DNA of 62,366 nucleotides from NCBI GenBank assembly GCA_020061355.1, contig JAGUYK010000024.1, positions 1-62,366 on the forward strand. Direction: 5' to 3'. Each line of letters starts with the position of its first letter. Position 1 is the stretch's first letter. The notes beneath the pieces were generated by a model. The model did not search any database, was not told where the DNA came from, and saw nothing but the letters and a program-made list of their open reading frames with translations. Positions 1 through 7,008 of the stretch are shown here, piece by piece. A program made the translations under genes and the position numbers. Origin of the DNA: Ignavibacteriales bacterium (lineage in GTDB: Bacteria; Bacteroidota; Ignavibacteria; Ignavibacteriales; Melioribacteraceae).

Positions 1-47
1 CTTGAATGGCATTCAAGAGGTCAGCGGTTCGATCCCGCTTAGCTCCA
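1..47 (+). tRNA. tRNA-Ala(GGC), 3' part (gene enters from the left edge)
   Basis: The first 47 bases fold as the 3' half of a tRNA. Anticodon stem CTTGA (1-5) pairs with TCAAG (13-17) around the 7-base loop ATGGCAT, giving anticodon GGC at 8-10 (alanine, GCC codons). The variable loop AGGTC is followed by T stem AGCGG/CCGCT with loop TTCGATC, then acceptor strand TAGCTCC and discriminator A. U33 is present, and the A32-U38 pair is a known feature of alanine tRNAs with this anticodon. The D arm and 5' acceptor strand lie outside the window. No CCA is encoded. Confidence 0.93.
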
Positions 48-51
48 CATG

Positions 52-88
52 AAAACCTTGATTATAATAAATAATCAAGGTTTTTTTA
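52..88 (+). terminator. Rho-independent terminator of the tRNA-Ala unit
   Basis: A perfect 14-bp stem (52-65 with 71-84) around a 5-base loop is followed directly by a T run. It lies 5 bases after the tRNA end, so it should terminate the tRNA transcript. Confidence 0.9.
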
Positions 89-92
89 TTTT

Positions 93-357
93 GTGTTACC
101 CTAGTAAAATCAAAAATTGGTGTAAAATGGTGTCGACTGAAGCAAAAAACATCACAATTACATCACAATTTTTTTTAACAAAAATACTTTCATCATAGCA
201 ATTTAAATTGTGTCCTCCAGTGTAAAATTATCTTCTTACATCTAAGCGTACTGTTTCAGACAAATATTATTTTGCGAAACAAAACCTACTGTCTATTAAT
301 TGATTGATATGTTAGATACTATTAATTAGTTTGCGTAATATATTTCCGGAGGATGAC
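93..357. other. Intergenic stretch between the tRNA and the HEAT-repeat gene
   Basis: No gene is seen in this AT-rich 265-base stretch. It holds a short direct repeat, CATCACAATT twice in a row near 150-171. A spacer just 3' of a tRNA is a common integration point, but no integrase gene or copy of the tRNA 3' end is visible here. The RBS GGAGGA for the next gene sits near 348-353. Confidence 0.4.
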
Positions 358-1665
358 ATGAAATATTCACTTTCGGGATTTTATAGAATTCTAATCTGTT
401 TAACTCTCCTCTTAACATTCAGGAATATAGAAGCCCAAAAGAAATCAGTATCTGACCTGCTGAATGAAATACGCGAAGGGAAAAAAGTAGACATTTCTAA
501 AATTAAAATAACAAGAAAGGATACGCCCGTTCTTATAAATGCCCTGAAGGATAGTAGTACAGATGTAAGAATATTCAGTGCAGAATTACTGGGAAATTTA
601 AAAGACACTTCAGCTGTATTAGGGCTAATTGAAGTCTATTCGAGAAGCAGAAATGGAGATGAAATTACGGCAGCGGGGAGAGCATTGGGAAAAATAAATG
701 ACAAAAGAGTTTTTCAACAGGTAGTTGATAGGATTATTAATGAACAGATGCATCCGCCATTGGCAAAAGATCTGTTATTATCTTTCGGTATTACTCCGGC
801 AGTTTATATAATGGAAAGATTAAAAAAAGAGACGAATAGTGACCTGAAAAATTATTTTGTAGAAATATTAACTGAATTGGATAGCAAGGAAATTTTGAGG
901 AAATACCAGGATCCAGTATTTATTGAGCCGGTATTAAGCTTAATAAATGATAGCAATGTATCTCTGCGGTGGAGTGTAATTATTTTCCTCGGGAAATCAA
1001 AAAATTCGGTTGCCATAGATCCTCTATTTAGAATAATGAACGATAACCAGGTATATAGTTATGTGTTATATGCATTATCTGAATTTAATACTAAAAGTAT
1101 TACTGATTCACTTATATCAATAATATTAAAGTATTCGGATCAAAAAACTCTAGACGGGTTGGGTACACTTGAAAGGAGTATAAGAATTGAAAAATTACGC
1201 ATTGCAACGGAGGCATTAGGAACTAGGAAGGATAATAGGATTGAAGATGTATTATTATTAGCACTCAAAGTAGAAAGCTGGAGTGTTAAAACAACTGCTG
1301 CGAAGAACTTACTTAAATATGATTCAAAAAAATCTACTGAAGGAATATTGGAAGCATTGGGAAAAAGTAATGCTACAATTAAAAAAGATTTAGCGAAGAT
1401 TTGTTCAGCGACAAAAAACAAAGAAATAATCAGATACTTTGATACAGCACTTGAAAAAAGAGATCTGCCAATTATAGCCGGAGCTTATAAATATTATCTC
1501 CAAAAGAAACTCGATAATAATGAAGGGAAATTATTAGATGCATTGCGTGAATACGGCGACCGGGATATGGCAGAAGATTATCTAAACTCGGGGAATCAAA
1601 GATTTATTTCTGAAACAATAGGATGGGCGAGGAGTAAAGGATATATCATTGCACCGAAAAAATAA
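358..1665 (+). CDS. Secreted HEAT-repeat protein of unknown function
   Basis: A 435-residue protein. The start chosen is the ATG at 358 because GGAGGA lies 5 bases upstream; the ATG at 331 would add nine charged residues ahead of the signal peptide and has no RBS. Residues 1-27 look like a Sec signal peptide ending in IEAQ. The rest is mostly alpha-helical pairs of 30-35 residues, for example around 50-110 (TPVLINALKDSS, then VRIFSAELLGNL) and 190-260, the pattern of HEAT repeats. Such proteins are binding scaffolds, here probably periplasmic or surface-exposed. No catalytic motif was found. It stands alone after the tRNA, and the specific role is unknown. Confidence 0.75.
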   Translation: MKYSLSGFYRILICLTLLLTFRNIEAQKKSVSDLLNEIREGKKVDISKIKITRKDTPVLINALKDSSTDVRIFSAELLGNLKDTSAVLGLIEVYSRSRNGDEITAAGRALGKINDKRVFQQVVDRIINEQMHPPLAKDLLLSFGITPAVYIMERLKKETNSDLKNYFVEILTELDSKEILRKYQDPVFIEPVLSLINDSNVSLRWSVIIFLGKSKNSVAIDPLFRIMNDNQVYSYVLYALSEFNTKSITDSLISIILKYSDQKTLDGLGTLERSIRIEKLRIATEALGTRKDNRIEDVLLLALKVESWSVKTTAAKNLLKYDSKKSTEGILEALGKSNATIKKDLAKICSATKNKEIIRYFDTALEKRDLPIIAGAYKYYLQKKLDNNEGKLLDALREYGDRDMAEDYLNSGNQRFISETIGWARSKGYIIAPKK

Positions 1666-2039
1666 TAGATGGGTAGGTAGATTGTTTTTTTAAATGCTTT
1701 ATATGCTTATGAAATCAAAACTGTGATCTTTAAATATTTGAGGTTGAATACTATAGATGTAACCGCAAAAGCTTACATAATGCCCATTATTTGCGATATA
1801 TGTTTTTTAGTTTTTTTACAAATAGAATGATTAACTACAAATGGAAAGTATGAAAAGCAAATAATGTGGTGTTATGTAAAGCCAGTATGGAATGATTTAT
1901 TGCTGGCGTGCTTTTGCGGCGGGATATGATTTTAGAATTATAAATTACAGCTGGATTAATGAATTATGATAACTTAAATCTTTTTTTTCAGAATGACTAT
2001 TGATTAACAATATTATAAATGTTTTCAAAACTAAGATAT
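1666..2039. other. Intergenic region between convergent genes; holds the long palindrome at 1763-1919
   Basis: No open frame with a credible start is seen. The stretch is AT-rich and lies between the stop of the HEAT gene (plus) and the stop of the beta-barrel gene (minus). Its only visible structure is the nested inverted repeat listed separately. Confidence 0.5.
1763..1919. repeat. Nested long inverted repeat (site A of the cassette-like region)
   Basis: Outer arms CCGCAAAAGC (1763-1772) and GCTTTTGCGG (1910-1919) are perfect complements. Directly inside the left arm, 1773-1794 pairs with 1857-1879 with only a few mismatches. A third hairpin GCCAG/CTGGC occupies 1881-1907. The single strand would fold into a long branched hairpin, much larger than a terminator. 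Its position at the stop-codon side of a minus-strand gene matches the other spacers at 2.7-4.7 kb, but it shares less primary sequence with them. Confidence 0.6.
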
Positions 2040-2654
2040 TCAAAATATTTGGCGAAAATCGATTTCTAAGGAAATGTTAAATCCCATTAAAATTTTACTT
2101 TGATATACTTCAGGTGAAGATCCGCCGAATAGACCTCTACCACCACTAATATAGTCGGACGCGAAAAAGGGACCAAATTCCGGACATAGATATAACCAGT
2201 CAGCAAAAGGAATTTTTGAACCAAGATGAATCATGAAATAAGTATCGGAACCGCCTAAAATACCAGGTGCACCGCCATAGCCGATTAAAATATAGTTTGA
2301 AATTGATTCAATATGCAGAAAATGAATCTTTCCAATAATTCCTAAAGTGACCTTTTCGTGGCCAGTCCATTTGTTATGCATACCTAAAATTGCAGCCAGG
2401 CTAACATAAGAACCGATATTATATCCCAGCTCAAATATTAATCCTTGTTGCGAACCATAACCACCTGATATAAAAACAGAATTTGACCATGGAAGGTTTT
2501 TTGCAGAATCTTCAACATTTCTTGTTTCCGAGAGATTAATTACTCTTATCTCCTCAGTTATAAAGCCGGGATTGATGGTTTGAGAAAAAATATCTGATAA
2601 TAAAAGAGAAAAAACAGCAAAGAGAATAAAGAAAGATGTAGAGACAATTTTCAT
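2040..2654 (-). CDS. Probable outer-membrane beta-barrel protein, unknown function
   Basis: 204 residues from the ATG at 2654, chosen because GAGAAG lies just upstream and residues 1-25 then form a clean signal peptide ending before QTINPG. The body has alternating hydrophobic and glycine/aromatic residues typical of small beta-barrels, such as VFISGGYGSQQGLIFELGYN and later IGYGGAPG, and it ends in phenylalanine, as outer-membrane strands often do. No family was recognised. It is the last of five minus-strand genes separated by structured spacers and converges on the HEAT-repeat gene. Confidence 0.6.
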   Translation of the reverse strand: MKIVSTSFFILFAVFSLLLSDIFSQTINPGFITEEIRVINLSETRNVEDSAKNLPWSNSVFISGGYGSQQGLIFELGYNIGSYVSLAAILGMHNKWTGHEKVTLGIIGKIHFLHIESISNYILIGYGGAPGILGGSDTYFMIHLGSKIPFADWLYLCPEFGPFFASDYISGGRGLFGGSSPEVYQSKILMGFNISLEIDFRQIF

Positions 2655-2693
2655 ATGACTTCTCAACTATTAATATATTTCAACTAACTATTA

Positions 2694-2893
2694 GTTAACC
2701 CGCCAGGGTATATTACGGCGTGGCTGATAAGCCGCCGCCCAGAACAGCAATGACGAATAAAAAGCTTCTGCCAATAATTTTTAACAAATTTATCTATTAG
2801 AGCAATGTTATAAGCAATATTTACTTTTTCACCAAACCCAATAACTTTAATGATACCGTAATGAAGATGCGGTCGTGTGGAAAAGCGGGTTAG
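2694..2893 (-). repeat. Cassette-like spacer, site B
   Basis: Outer arms TAACCCGC (2696-2703) and GCGGGTTA (2885-2892) are perfect inverted repeats, with inner arms ATTACGG (2712-2718) and CCGTAAT (2856-2862). Within it, 2716-2737 folds as a GC-rich hairpin with loop GATA and a two-base bulge. The right end lies about 10 bases after the stop of the 132-residue gene. It shares the block AAGCC-N6-CAGAA-N-AGCA-N-TG with site C and the word TTACGGCGT with site D. Confidence 0.6.
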
Positions 2894-2903
2894 GTGTTTT
2901 TTA

Positions 2904-3302
2904 TTAATTACTTTCTTTGTTTAGAAATCTGTTACATATTAAAGCACCGACAAATACATTAATAAAAGTTAACGGAACAGCCAGCCATAAAATATTGATT
3001 GGTAATACAGAAAAATTCCATAAAGCAATCCAAGGCGTAACATACACCATTACCCACACAATAAAAGTTGTTTGTAATACCTTGAATTTTTGTGAAATAA
3101 TAAAAATCATAACTGCAATTATTATTCCCCATATAAGCCAGAGAATGTTATTTAAGGGTTCGTTGGGCAATACAAGATTAATTGCTTTGAAGTGCATATC
3201 AATATCTGGTTTTGCAAATAATATCCACCTAAAAGTTTCAAAAATGTTTATCCATAGACTTATAAGGAGAATTTGCCAAATTGTTTTCTTGAAATTTGCC
3301 AT
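2904..3302 (-). CDS. Small integral membrane protein, unknown function
   Basis: 132 residues, start ATG with AAGGA 7 bases upstream. Four hydrophobic segments are visible at about residues 8-30, 50-72, 76-96 and 100-124, with basic residues between them, so a four-helix inner-membrane protein is likely. It starts 31 bases after the stop of the zinc-ribbon membrane protein gene upstream, and the two probably form one transcription unit. A competing plus-strand frame over the same bases has no RBS and low-complexity content, and was rejected. No family was recognised. Confidence 0.6.
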   Translation of the reverse strand: MANFKKTIWQILLISLWINIFETFRWILFAKPDIDMHFKAINLVLPNEPLNNILWLIWGIIIAVMIFIISQKFKVLQTTFIVWVMVYVTPWIALWNFSVLPINILWLAVPLTFINVFVGALICNRFLNKESN

Positions 3303-3333
3303 AATAAATTCCTTATTTTTTTCATATTAGCAA

Positions 3334-3831
3334 TTATACTGGCAATATCCATGTTGAGTTCTCCTTACTTCCGGAGAATACAACATAAGGAGCTCCGCCA
3401 CGCTCTTTTATCGCCATTTTCTTCAATCGATGCCAGGGTTCATGAGAACGAGCATATGGTATTCCAATTACCCACAGTAGAACATTTAGAAAAAATACAA
3501 TGAATACCGACTCGTCCGCTGTAAAAAGTTGAATATTTATTGCAAACCGACCAAATAAAAATAGAATCCACAAAATTACCGGAGAAGAAAGAAGTAACAT
3601 TAGACGAACCCTTGCAATAGTCCAGCAGTCGTTACATAGCGTATAAGTATGATCTTGGGTTTCAGTATACTGTGTAGTTATTTTTTGGTTAATAGTTACT
3701 GGGTCTACTCTTCTTATTTCGTCAATTTGGTTAGAAACAATTATTCCCGTTGTAGCATGTAAAACATGAGCATTGTTTTTAACATCTTTTTTGCAAAATG
3801 TGCAATGGTTTTCAAATTTTGCAATGTTCAT
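3334..3831 (-). CDS. Zinc-ribbon membrane protein, unknown function
   Basis: 165 residues from the ATG at 3831, preferred over the ATG at 3843 because GGAG lies 6 bases before it. The N-terminus carries CTFC near residue 11 and CNDC near residue 66, the two halves of a likely zinc-binding ribbon. Two hydrophobic helices follow at about residues 75-96 and 105-125, and the C-terminal part is polar. A cytoplasmic metal-binding head with a two-helix anchor is therefore likely. It is the first gene of a pair with the four-helix membrane protein downstream. Function unknown. Confidence 0.55.
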   Translation of the reverse strand: MNIAKFENHCTFCKKDVKNNAHVLHATTGIIVSNQIDEIRRVDPVTINQKITTQYTETQDHTYTLCNDCWTIARVRLMLLLSSPVILWILFLFGRFAINIQLFTADESVFIVFFLNVLLWVIGIPYARSHEPWHRLKKMAIKERGGAPYVVFSGSKENSTWILPV

Positions 3832-3851
3832 TAATGACTCCATTTTTGTAA

Positions 3852-3916
3852 ACTAATGGCGTTGCAACTAAGCCTTAGACCAGAAAAGCAGTGCAGAACT
3901 ACAAGCCAACGCCAAT
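3852..3916 (-). repeat. Cassette-like spacer, site C
   Basis: Inverted arms TGGCGTTG (3857-3864) and CAACGCCA (3907-3914) enclose a 42-base loop containing AAGCC-N6-CAGAA-N-AGCA-N-TG, the same block order as site B. The plus-strand word ACTAATGGCGT corresponds to TATTACGGCGT in site B and TCTTACGGCGT in site D. It lies in the 172-base gap between the 178-residue gene and the zinc-ribbon gene. Confidence 0.6.
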
Positions 3917-4003
3917 ATTTCTTACATAATTTATTCTATTTTTCTCTATTGACTTTTTACTTATTAAAGTGGCTAGGCAGTTTTATTTAATATTATAAAT
4001 CTT

Positions 4004-4540
4004 TTACCGTGCCTTCTTTGTAAGTTCTTTTTTAAGAGACTCTATTTCCTTATTAATGTCACATTCATCGCAGTCTCTTGGTGGTCTAGACGAAAAAGAA
4101 ATTAATTTATCTCCATAATATTCATGAATTATTTTATCTCGTTCCTTAATAAGATCATCCATTTTGGATTTTGTCAATTTTTTCCCAACTATGTTTTTAT
4201 TATCAAATATTTCCATAAGTTCAAACAATGTTAAATCGTAATCATCAAAGTTTCCTTTCTTAATTACTGTTTTTCCAGATTCAATTAGCAGTTCTGAAAA
4301 ATAATTGCTTTGATTTATTCTGTATGGAGTACCAGGAGGGCAGTCTACATGAGAGAACCAATGTTGACTAACACTTCCATTCATTACGGTAAGTACGGCA
4401 GTATGCCTAACGCATCCATTAGCCATTCTAAATTCAGAGAAACTCCAATAATGTCTGTCAGCGTAAATTAAATTATCCGTGATAAAAAAAATAAATAGAA
4501 AGGTCCAAACTATTTTAACAATTTTGTTTAGTGTGAACAT
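4004..4540 (-). CDS. Secreted protein of unknown function
   Basis: 178 residues, start ATG preceded by a strong AGGAGGA. Residues 1-27 form a signal peptide ending around IYADRHYW. The mature part has four cysteines, two mid-protein (NGCVRH and VDCPPG) and two near the C-terminus (RDCDEC), which may form disulfides in the periplasm. The C-terminus is charged and probably a short coiled coil (IESLKKELTKK). No family was recognised. Structured spacers flank the gene on both sides, so it resembles a single-gene cassette. Confidence 0.6.
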   Translation of the reverse strand: MFTLNKIVKIVWTFLFIFFITDNLIYADRHYWSFSEFRMANGCVRHTAVLTVMNGSVSQHWFSHVDCPPGTPYRINQSNYFSELLIESGKTVIKKGNFDDYDLTLFELMEIFDNKNIVGKKLTKSKMDDLIKERDKIIHEYYGDKLISFSSRPPRDCDECDINKEIESLKKELTKKAR

Positions 4541-4610
4541 ATTATTCCTCCTTTTTAGCAGTGTAAATAATATTAAGCCAAGCTTTTATACAGGGCAATT
4601 CAACAAACTG

Positions 4611-4640
4611 TCTTACGGCGTTTTGTTTAAGAGAACGCCG
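4611..4640 (-). repeat. Cassette-like spacer, site D hairpin
   Basis: CGGCGTT (4616-4622) and AACGCCG (4634-4640) form a perfect 7-bp stem. The left flank TCTTACGGCGT matches the equivalent word in sites B and C. It lies in the 238-base gap after the DUF2971 gene, whose remainder shows no open frame. No T run follows on either strand, so it is not a simple terminator. Confidence 0.5.
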
Positions 4641-4778
4641 CAGGGTGGCAGCTACTTATTTCTTGTTTTATTGTTTAGAAAACTCAATTACACAAATACA
4701 AAACGAACAAATTCAACTATAACTACAAATACCACGACCGTCCACAGCGTTCCGCTTGAGAAGTTTATTATACTTTTT

Positions 4779-5597
4779 TCAATTAATATTTTCGAATTTA
4801 ATACCATATTCTCTTTGTTTAAGCATAGCTTGGAATAATTCTGGAATACTTTTTCTAACTCGCAGTAACTCAATACATTCTTTTACTCGATCTGATGAAC
4901 AATTTACACCGAAATAAATTGATTTAATGATATCATCTGGGAAGTCTAAAAGTTGGTTTGCATTATCATAATAAACTAATCTCCATTCTTTTTCATATTC
5001 CCAATCTTTAGATTTCGTCGTTACAACTCTTAGATACTCTTCAGTGGTAAATGAAGGGAGATAAGGATTTAACAAAGGATATTCTGATTCATAAGATATT
5101 TTGTGAAATAATATTAGCTCTTTGAGTATCAGTAAGTAATTTTTTACGATTTCATTTATTCTATTTGTATTAAACTCTACACAATAACCTTGATGAGATT
5201 TTGAATAATGTGACCACATTAACAAATTATCATTAGTTTCACTCAGTGATAATATACCATAAGAATTATCTATTACTTCCTTCATGCGGTCCACCATAAG
5301 TTCTGGTGAACGGATAATTTTAATATTCTTGCTAAACTCATTTTGAGCAAGTCTAGAAACCATAGCAGAAGATAGAGCTGGGTTTTCCCTTTTAATATGT
5401 TCTTGCAATTTCTTTATAATTGCTTTGTCAGAACCTATTTCATAGTTTGGAAAAACTCTACAATCAAATGGATCATTAAATTTAGCCGGAGAAGAAAAAT
5501 AAAATGCATTCTTCGCGAAAACATTTTTATAGTAACCATTCTCATCAAAATGGCCATATTTAAACAAACTTTTAGGTATGATAATACTTTCTTGCAT
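4779..5597 (-). CDS. DUF2971 family protein
   Basis: 272 residues. The N-terminal half shows the DUF2971 signature as I know it: a start like LFKYGHFDENG, then FYFSSPAKFNDPFDC near residues 32-46, and later GILSLSETNDNLLMWSHYS with GYCVEFN near residues 115-140. DUF2971 proteins have no firmly established activity and often occur singly in accessory DNA and mobile cassettes, which fits this setting. The RBS is weak. There are no membrane segments, so it is cytoplasmic. It is the first gene of the cassette-like minus-strand run. Confidence 0.8.
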   Translation of the reverse strand: MQESIIIPKSLFKYGHFDENGYYKNVFAKNAFYFSSPAKFNDPFDCRVFPNYEIGSDKAIIKKLQEHIKRENPALSSAMVSRLAQNEFSKNIKIIRSPELMVDRMKEVIDNSYGILSLSETNDNLLMWSHYSKSHQGYCVEFNTNRINEIVKNYLLILKELILFHKISYESEYPLLNPYLPSFTTEEYLRVVTTKSKDWEYEKEWRLVYYDNANQLLDFPDDIIKSIYFGVNCSSDRVKECIELLRVRKSIPELFQAMLKQREYGIKFENIN

Positions 5598-5654
5598 AAA
5601 AGTTAAACATAAATTTATACTGCGAGCGGATATCTTATCCTAAGAAGAATAGGC

Positions 5655-5700
5655 CGTCAAAAAGATGCCGGCCAGGTCCGCCAATAAGACGGCGGATAAA
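5655..5700 (-). repeat. REP-like GC-rich palindrome
   Basis: TCCGCC (5677-5682) and GGCGGA (5691-5696) form a stem, with further CCGGC/GCCGG complementarity beside it. On the minus strand the core reads CCGCCGTCTTATTGGCGG, almost the same as the hairpin inside the nucleotide-sugar dehydrogenase gene at 60922-60941. The flank TTTATCCGCC is shared with the copies at 12.7-12.8 kb. This is a dispersed family within the window. Confidence 0.65.
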
Positions 5701-5725
5701 TCCGCAAGTATTGTTTTGTTTTATC

Positions 5726-5760
5726 TAAAAAGCACAAATCCCTTGAAGGATACTGTGCTA
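5726..5760 (-). terminator. Terminator reading leftward after the Nudix frame
   Basis: On the minus strand AGCACAGTATCC and GGATTTGTGCT form an imperfect stem around TTCAAG, followed directly by TTTTT. It is correctly placed to end transcription of the HTH regulator and Nudix frame. Confidence 0.55.
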
Positions 5761-5932
5761 TCTATATTTAATTTTGTTTTTATCGAAAGATCTGGGGGAA
5801 GTAAAGGTATTAAGCTCATACAACTTAAACCAATATTGATTTGAAGGCATAAAGAAATTAACAGATTAAATTTATAGTTGCAAGAAATAATTTATTAAAA
5901 GTATAAACTCAAGTAAAAAGTACTAATATATT

Positions 5933-6334
5933 TTAGAGAATATTACATGAATATTCCGAAACAATATTATTCTGGTTTGATATACCATCTTGATTTATTG
6001 TGCATACGAGAGAATTAAGGGATTCCGAGACTTCTTCAGGATTAACCCAGGAGTAATTACCTACTTCGTTTGAAGGGATGAATTCTCCGTCGATATACAA
6101 AGCTTCTACAACAAATTCCAGGTGGGAATATCTTTTTGAGGATCCGATACTTAATAAACGAATTGGGCGGACATTGAAATTAGTTTCTTCTTTTATTTCT
6201 CTTTTGATTGCTTCTAAAGGACTTTCTCCATTTTTTAGCCAGCCGGCGGGGAAAGCAAGCGGATCAGGGCGATATTTGTGATCTAAATTATAAATTGCGT
6301 TTAATGTCCGCTCTCTACCTTTTGCATTACGGAA
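5933..6334 (-). pseudogene. Nudix hydrolase frame without a recognisable start (5'-truncated or frameshifted)
   Basis: The minus strand stays open for 133 codons from a stop just inside the HTH gene down to TAA at 5933. It encodes a clear Nudix box, starting at PAGWLKNGE and continuing to REIKEETN; only the usual second glycine is replaced by Asn. A proline/tryptophan segment (NYSWVNPEE) follows at the normal distance. No ATG, GTG or TTG occurs before the box; an ATT at 6293-6295 is the only near-cognate codon, with no RBS. Family members normally have 25-40 residues of beta-sheet before the box, and only about 20 fit here. A truncated pseudogene, or a frameshift from the upstream gene, is more likely than an intact gene. 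Confidence 0.6.
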
Positions 6335-6849
6335 TTAATCTGACTGAAACTCTGCTGTAATCTTCTTAACTCGCTTTCAAGCTTATAGATTTTATACGAT
6401 TCCAATGCTTCCTTTCCGCCTAATAACCAGTTGATATCACATCCTAATCGTAAAAGTTTTGTCAATATTCTGGAGCCCGGTTCTCTCTTACTGCTAATAT
6501 ACTGTTGTAACTGCTGCGGGGAAATTTTCATAGCTTCAGCAAGTTTTTTTAGCGTACCGTATTTTCTTTTTGCAAATAATCTCATCCGCTCACCAATTCC
6601 TAAATGCATACTCTCTTCACTTGTAAAAAGATCGAGAGCTTCGTTATACTCGCCTTCAAAAAGATTTAGTTCGAATTGATAATCATCAATTATCTCTTTG
6701 ATTTTTTTGTAGAGGTCATCATCAAACTGAGCTGATTCGTTTAATAAATAGGAGAGTGTCTGGACTTTAATTCCAAGTTTTTCAGAAATCATACTCATCT
6801 TAATTCCCAGAGTATGGATCAGGTATCTAATTTCTTCCTGTTTGGTCAT
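6301..6849 (-). CDS. XRE-type regulator with two helix-turn-helix regions and a C-terminal coiled coil
   Basis: 182 residues, start ATG with GGGA upstream. Residues 1-40 form a first HTH-like unit (ISEKLGIKVQTLSYLL), and residues 88-135 form a classic XRE/Cro HTH (TLKKLAEAMKISPQQLQQYI, then a second helix near KREPGSRILTKLL). About residues 150-178 are heptad-like and should form a coiled coil. It is probably a cytoplasmic DNA-binding protein. The divergent MATE exporter gene begins 159 bases away, so control of that gene or of itself is plausible but not shown. Its 3' end overlaps the Nudix frame. Confidence 0.75.
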   Translation of the reverse strand: MTKQEEIRYLIHTLGIKMSMISEKLGIKVQTLSYLLNESAQFDDDLYKKIKEIIDDYQFELNLFEGEYNEALDLFTSEESMHLGIGERMRLFAKRKYGTLKKLAEAMKISPQQLQQYISSKREPGSRILTKLLRLGCDINWLLGGKEALESYKIYKLESELRRLQQSFSQINSVMQKVESGH

Positions 6850-7008
6850 TGGATGTTCCCATTTTAATCTTTAAATCAGATACACAATGCAAAATAGTAA
6901 TTTTTAGCAAAATAATTAACTGTTCTTTTCATTTGAATAAGTCATAAGCTCTGCATTAGGAATAATTTTCTTGTTATTAAAACAATTTATTGAATATTTT
7001 AACAGTGT

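Larger units (their letters stand above)
5598..5932. other. Intergenic region with a REP-like hairpin and a terminator
   Basis: 335 bases between the DUF2971 gene and the Nudix frame. It contains the GC-rich REP-like palindrome at 5655-5700 and the minus-strand terminator at 5726-5760. The rest is AT-rich with no credible frame. Confidence 0.5.

Noticed and set aside
2917-3330. Plus-strand frame opposite the 132-residue membrane protein
   Set aside because: No RBS, low-complexity sequence and no family; the minus-strand gene has an RBS and four clean membrane helices.
1763-5700. A classical integron
   Set aside because: The spacers have matching blocks and hairpins but do not fit the attC R'/R'' consensus, and no integrase gene is visible. 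It is reported only as cassette-like.
6078-6281. Plus-strand frame of 67 codons
   Set aside because: It lies antisense to the Nudix box, which is clearly coding on the minus strand.
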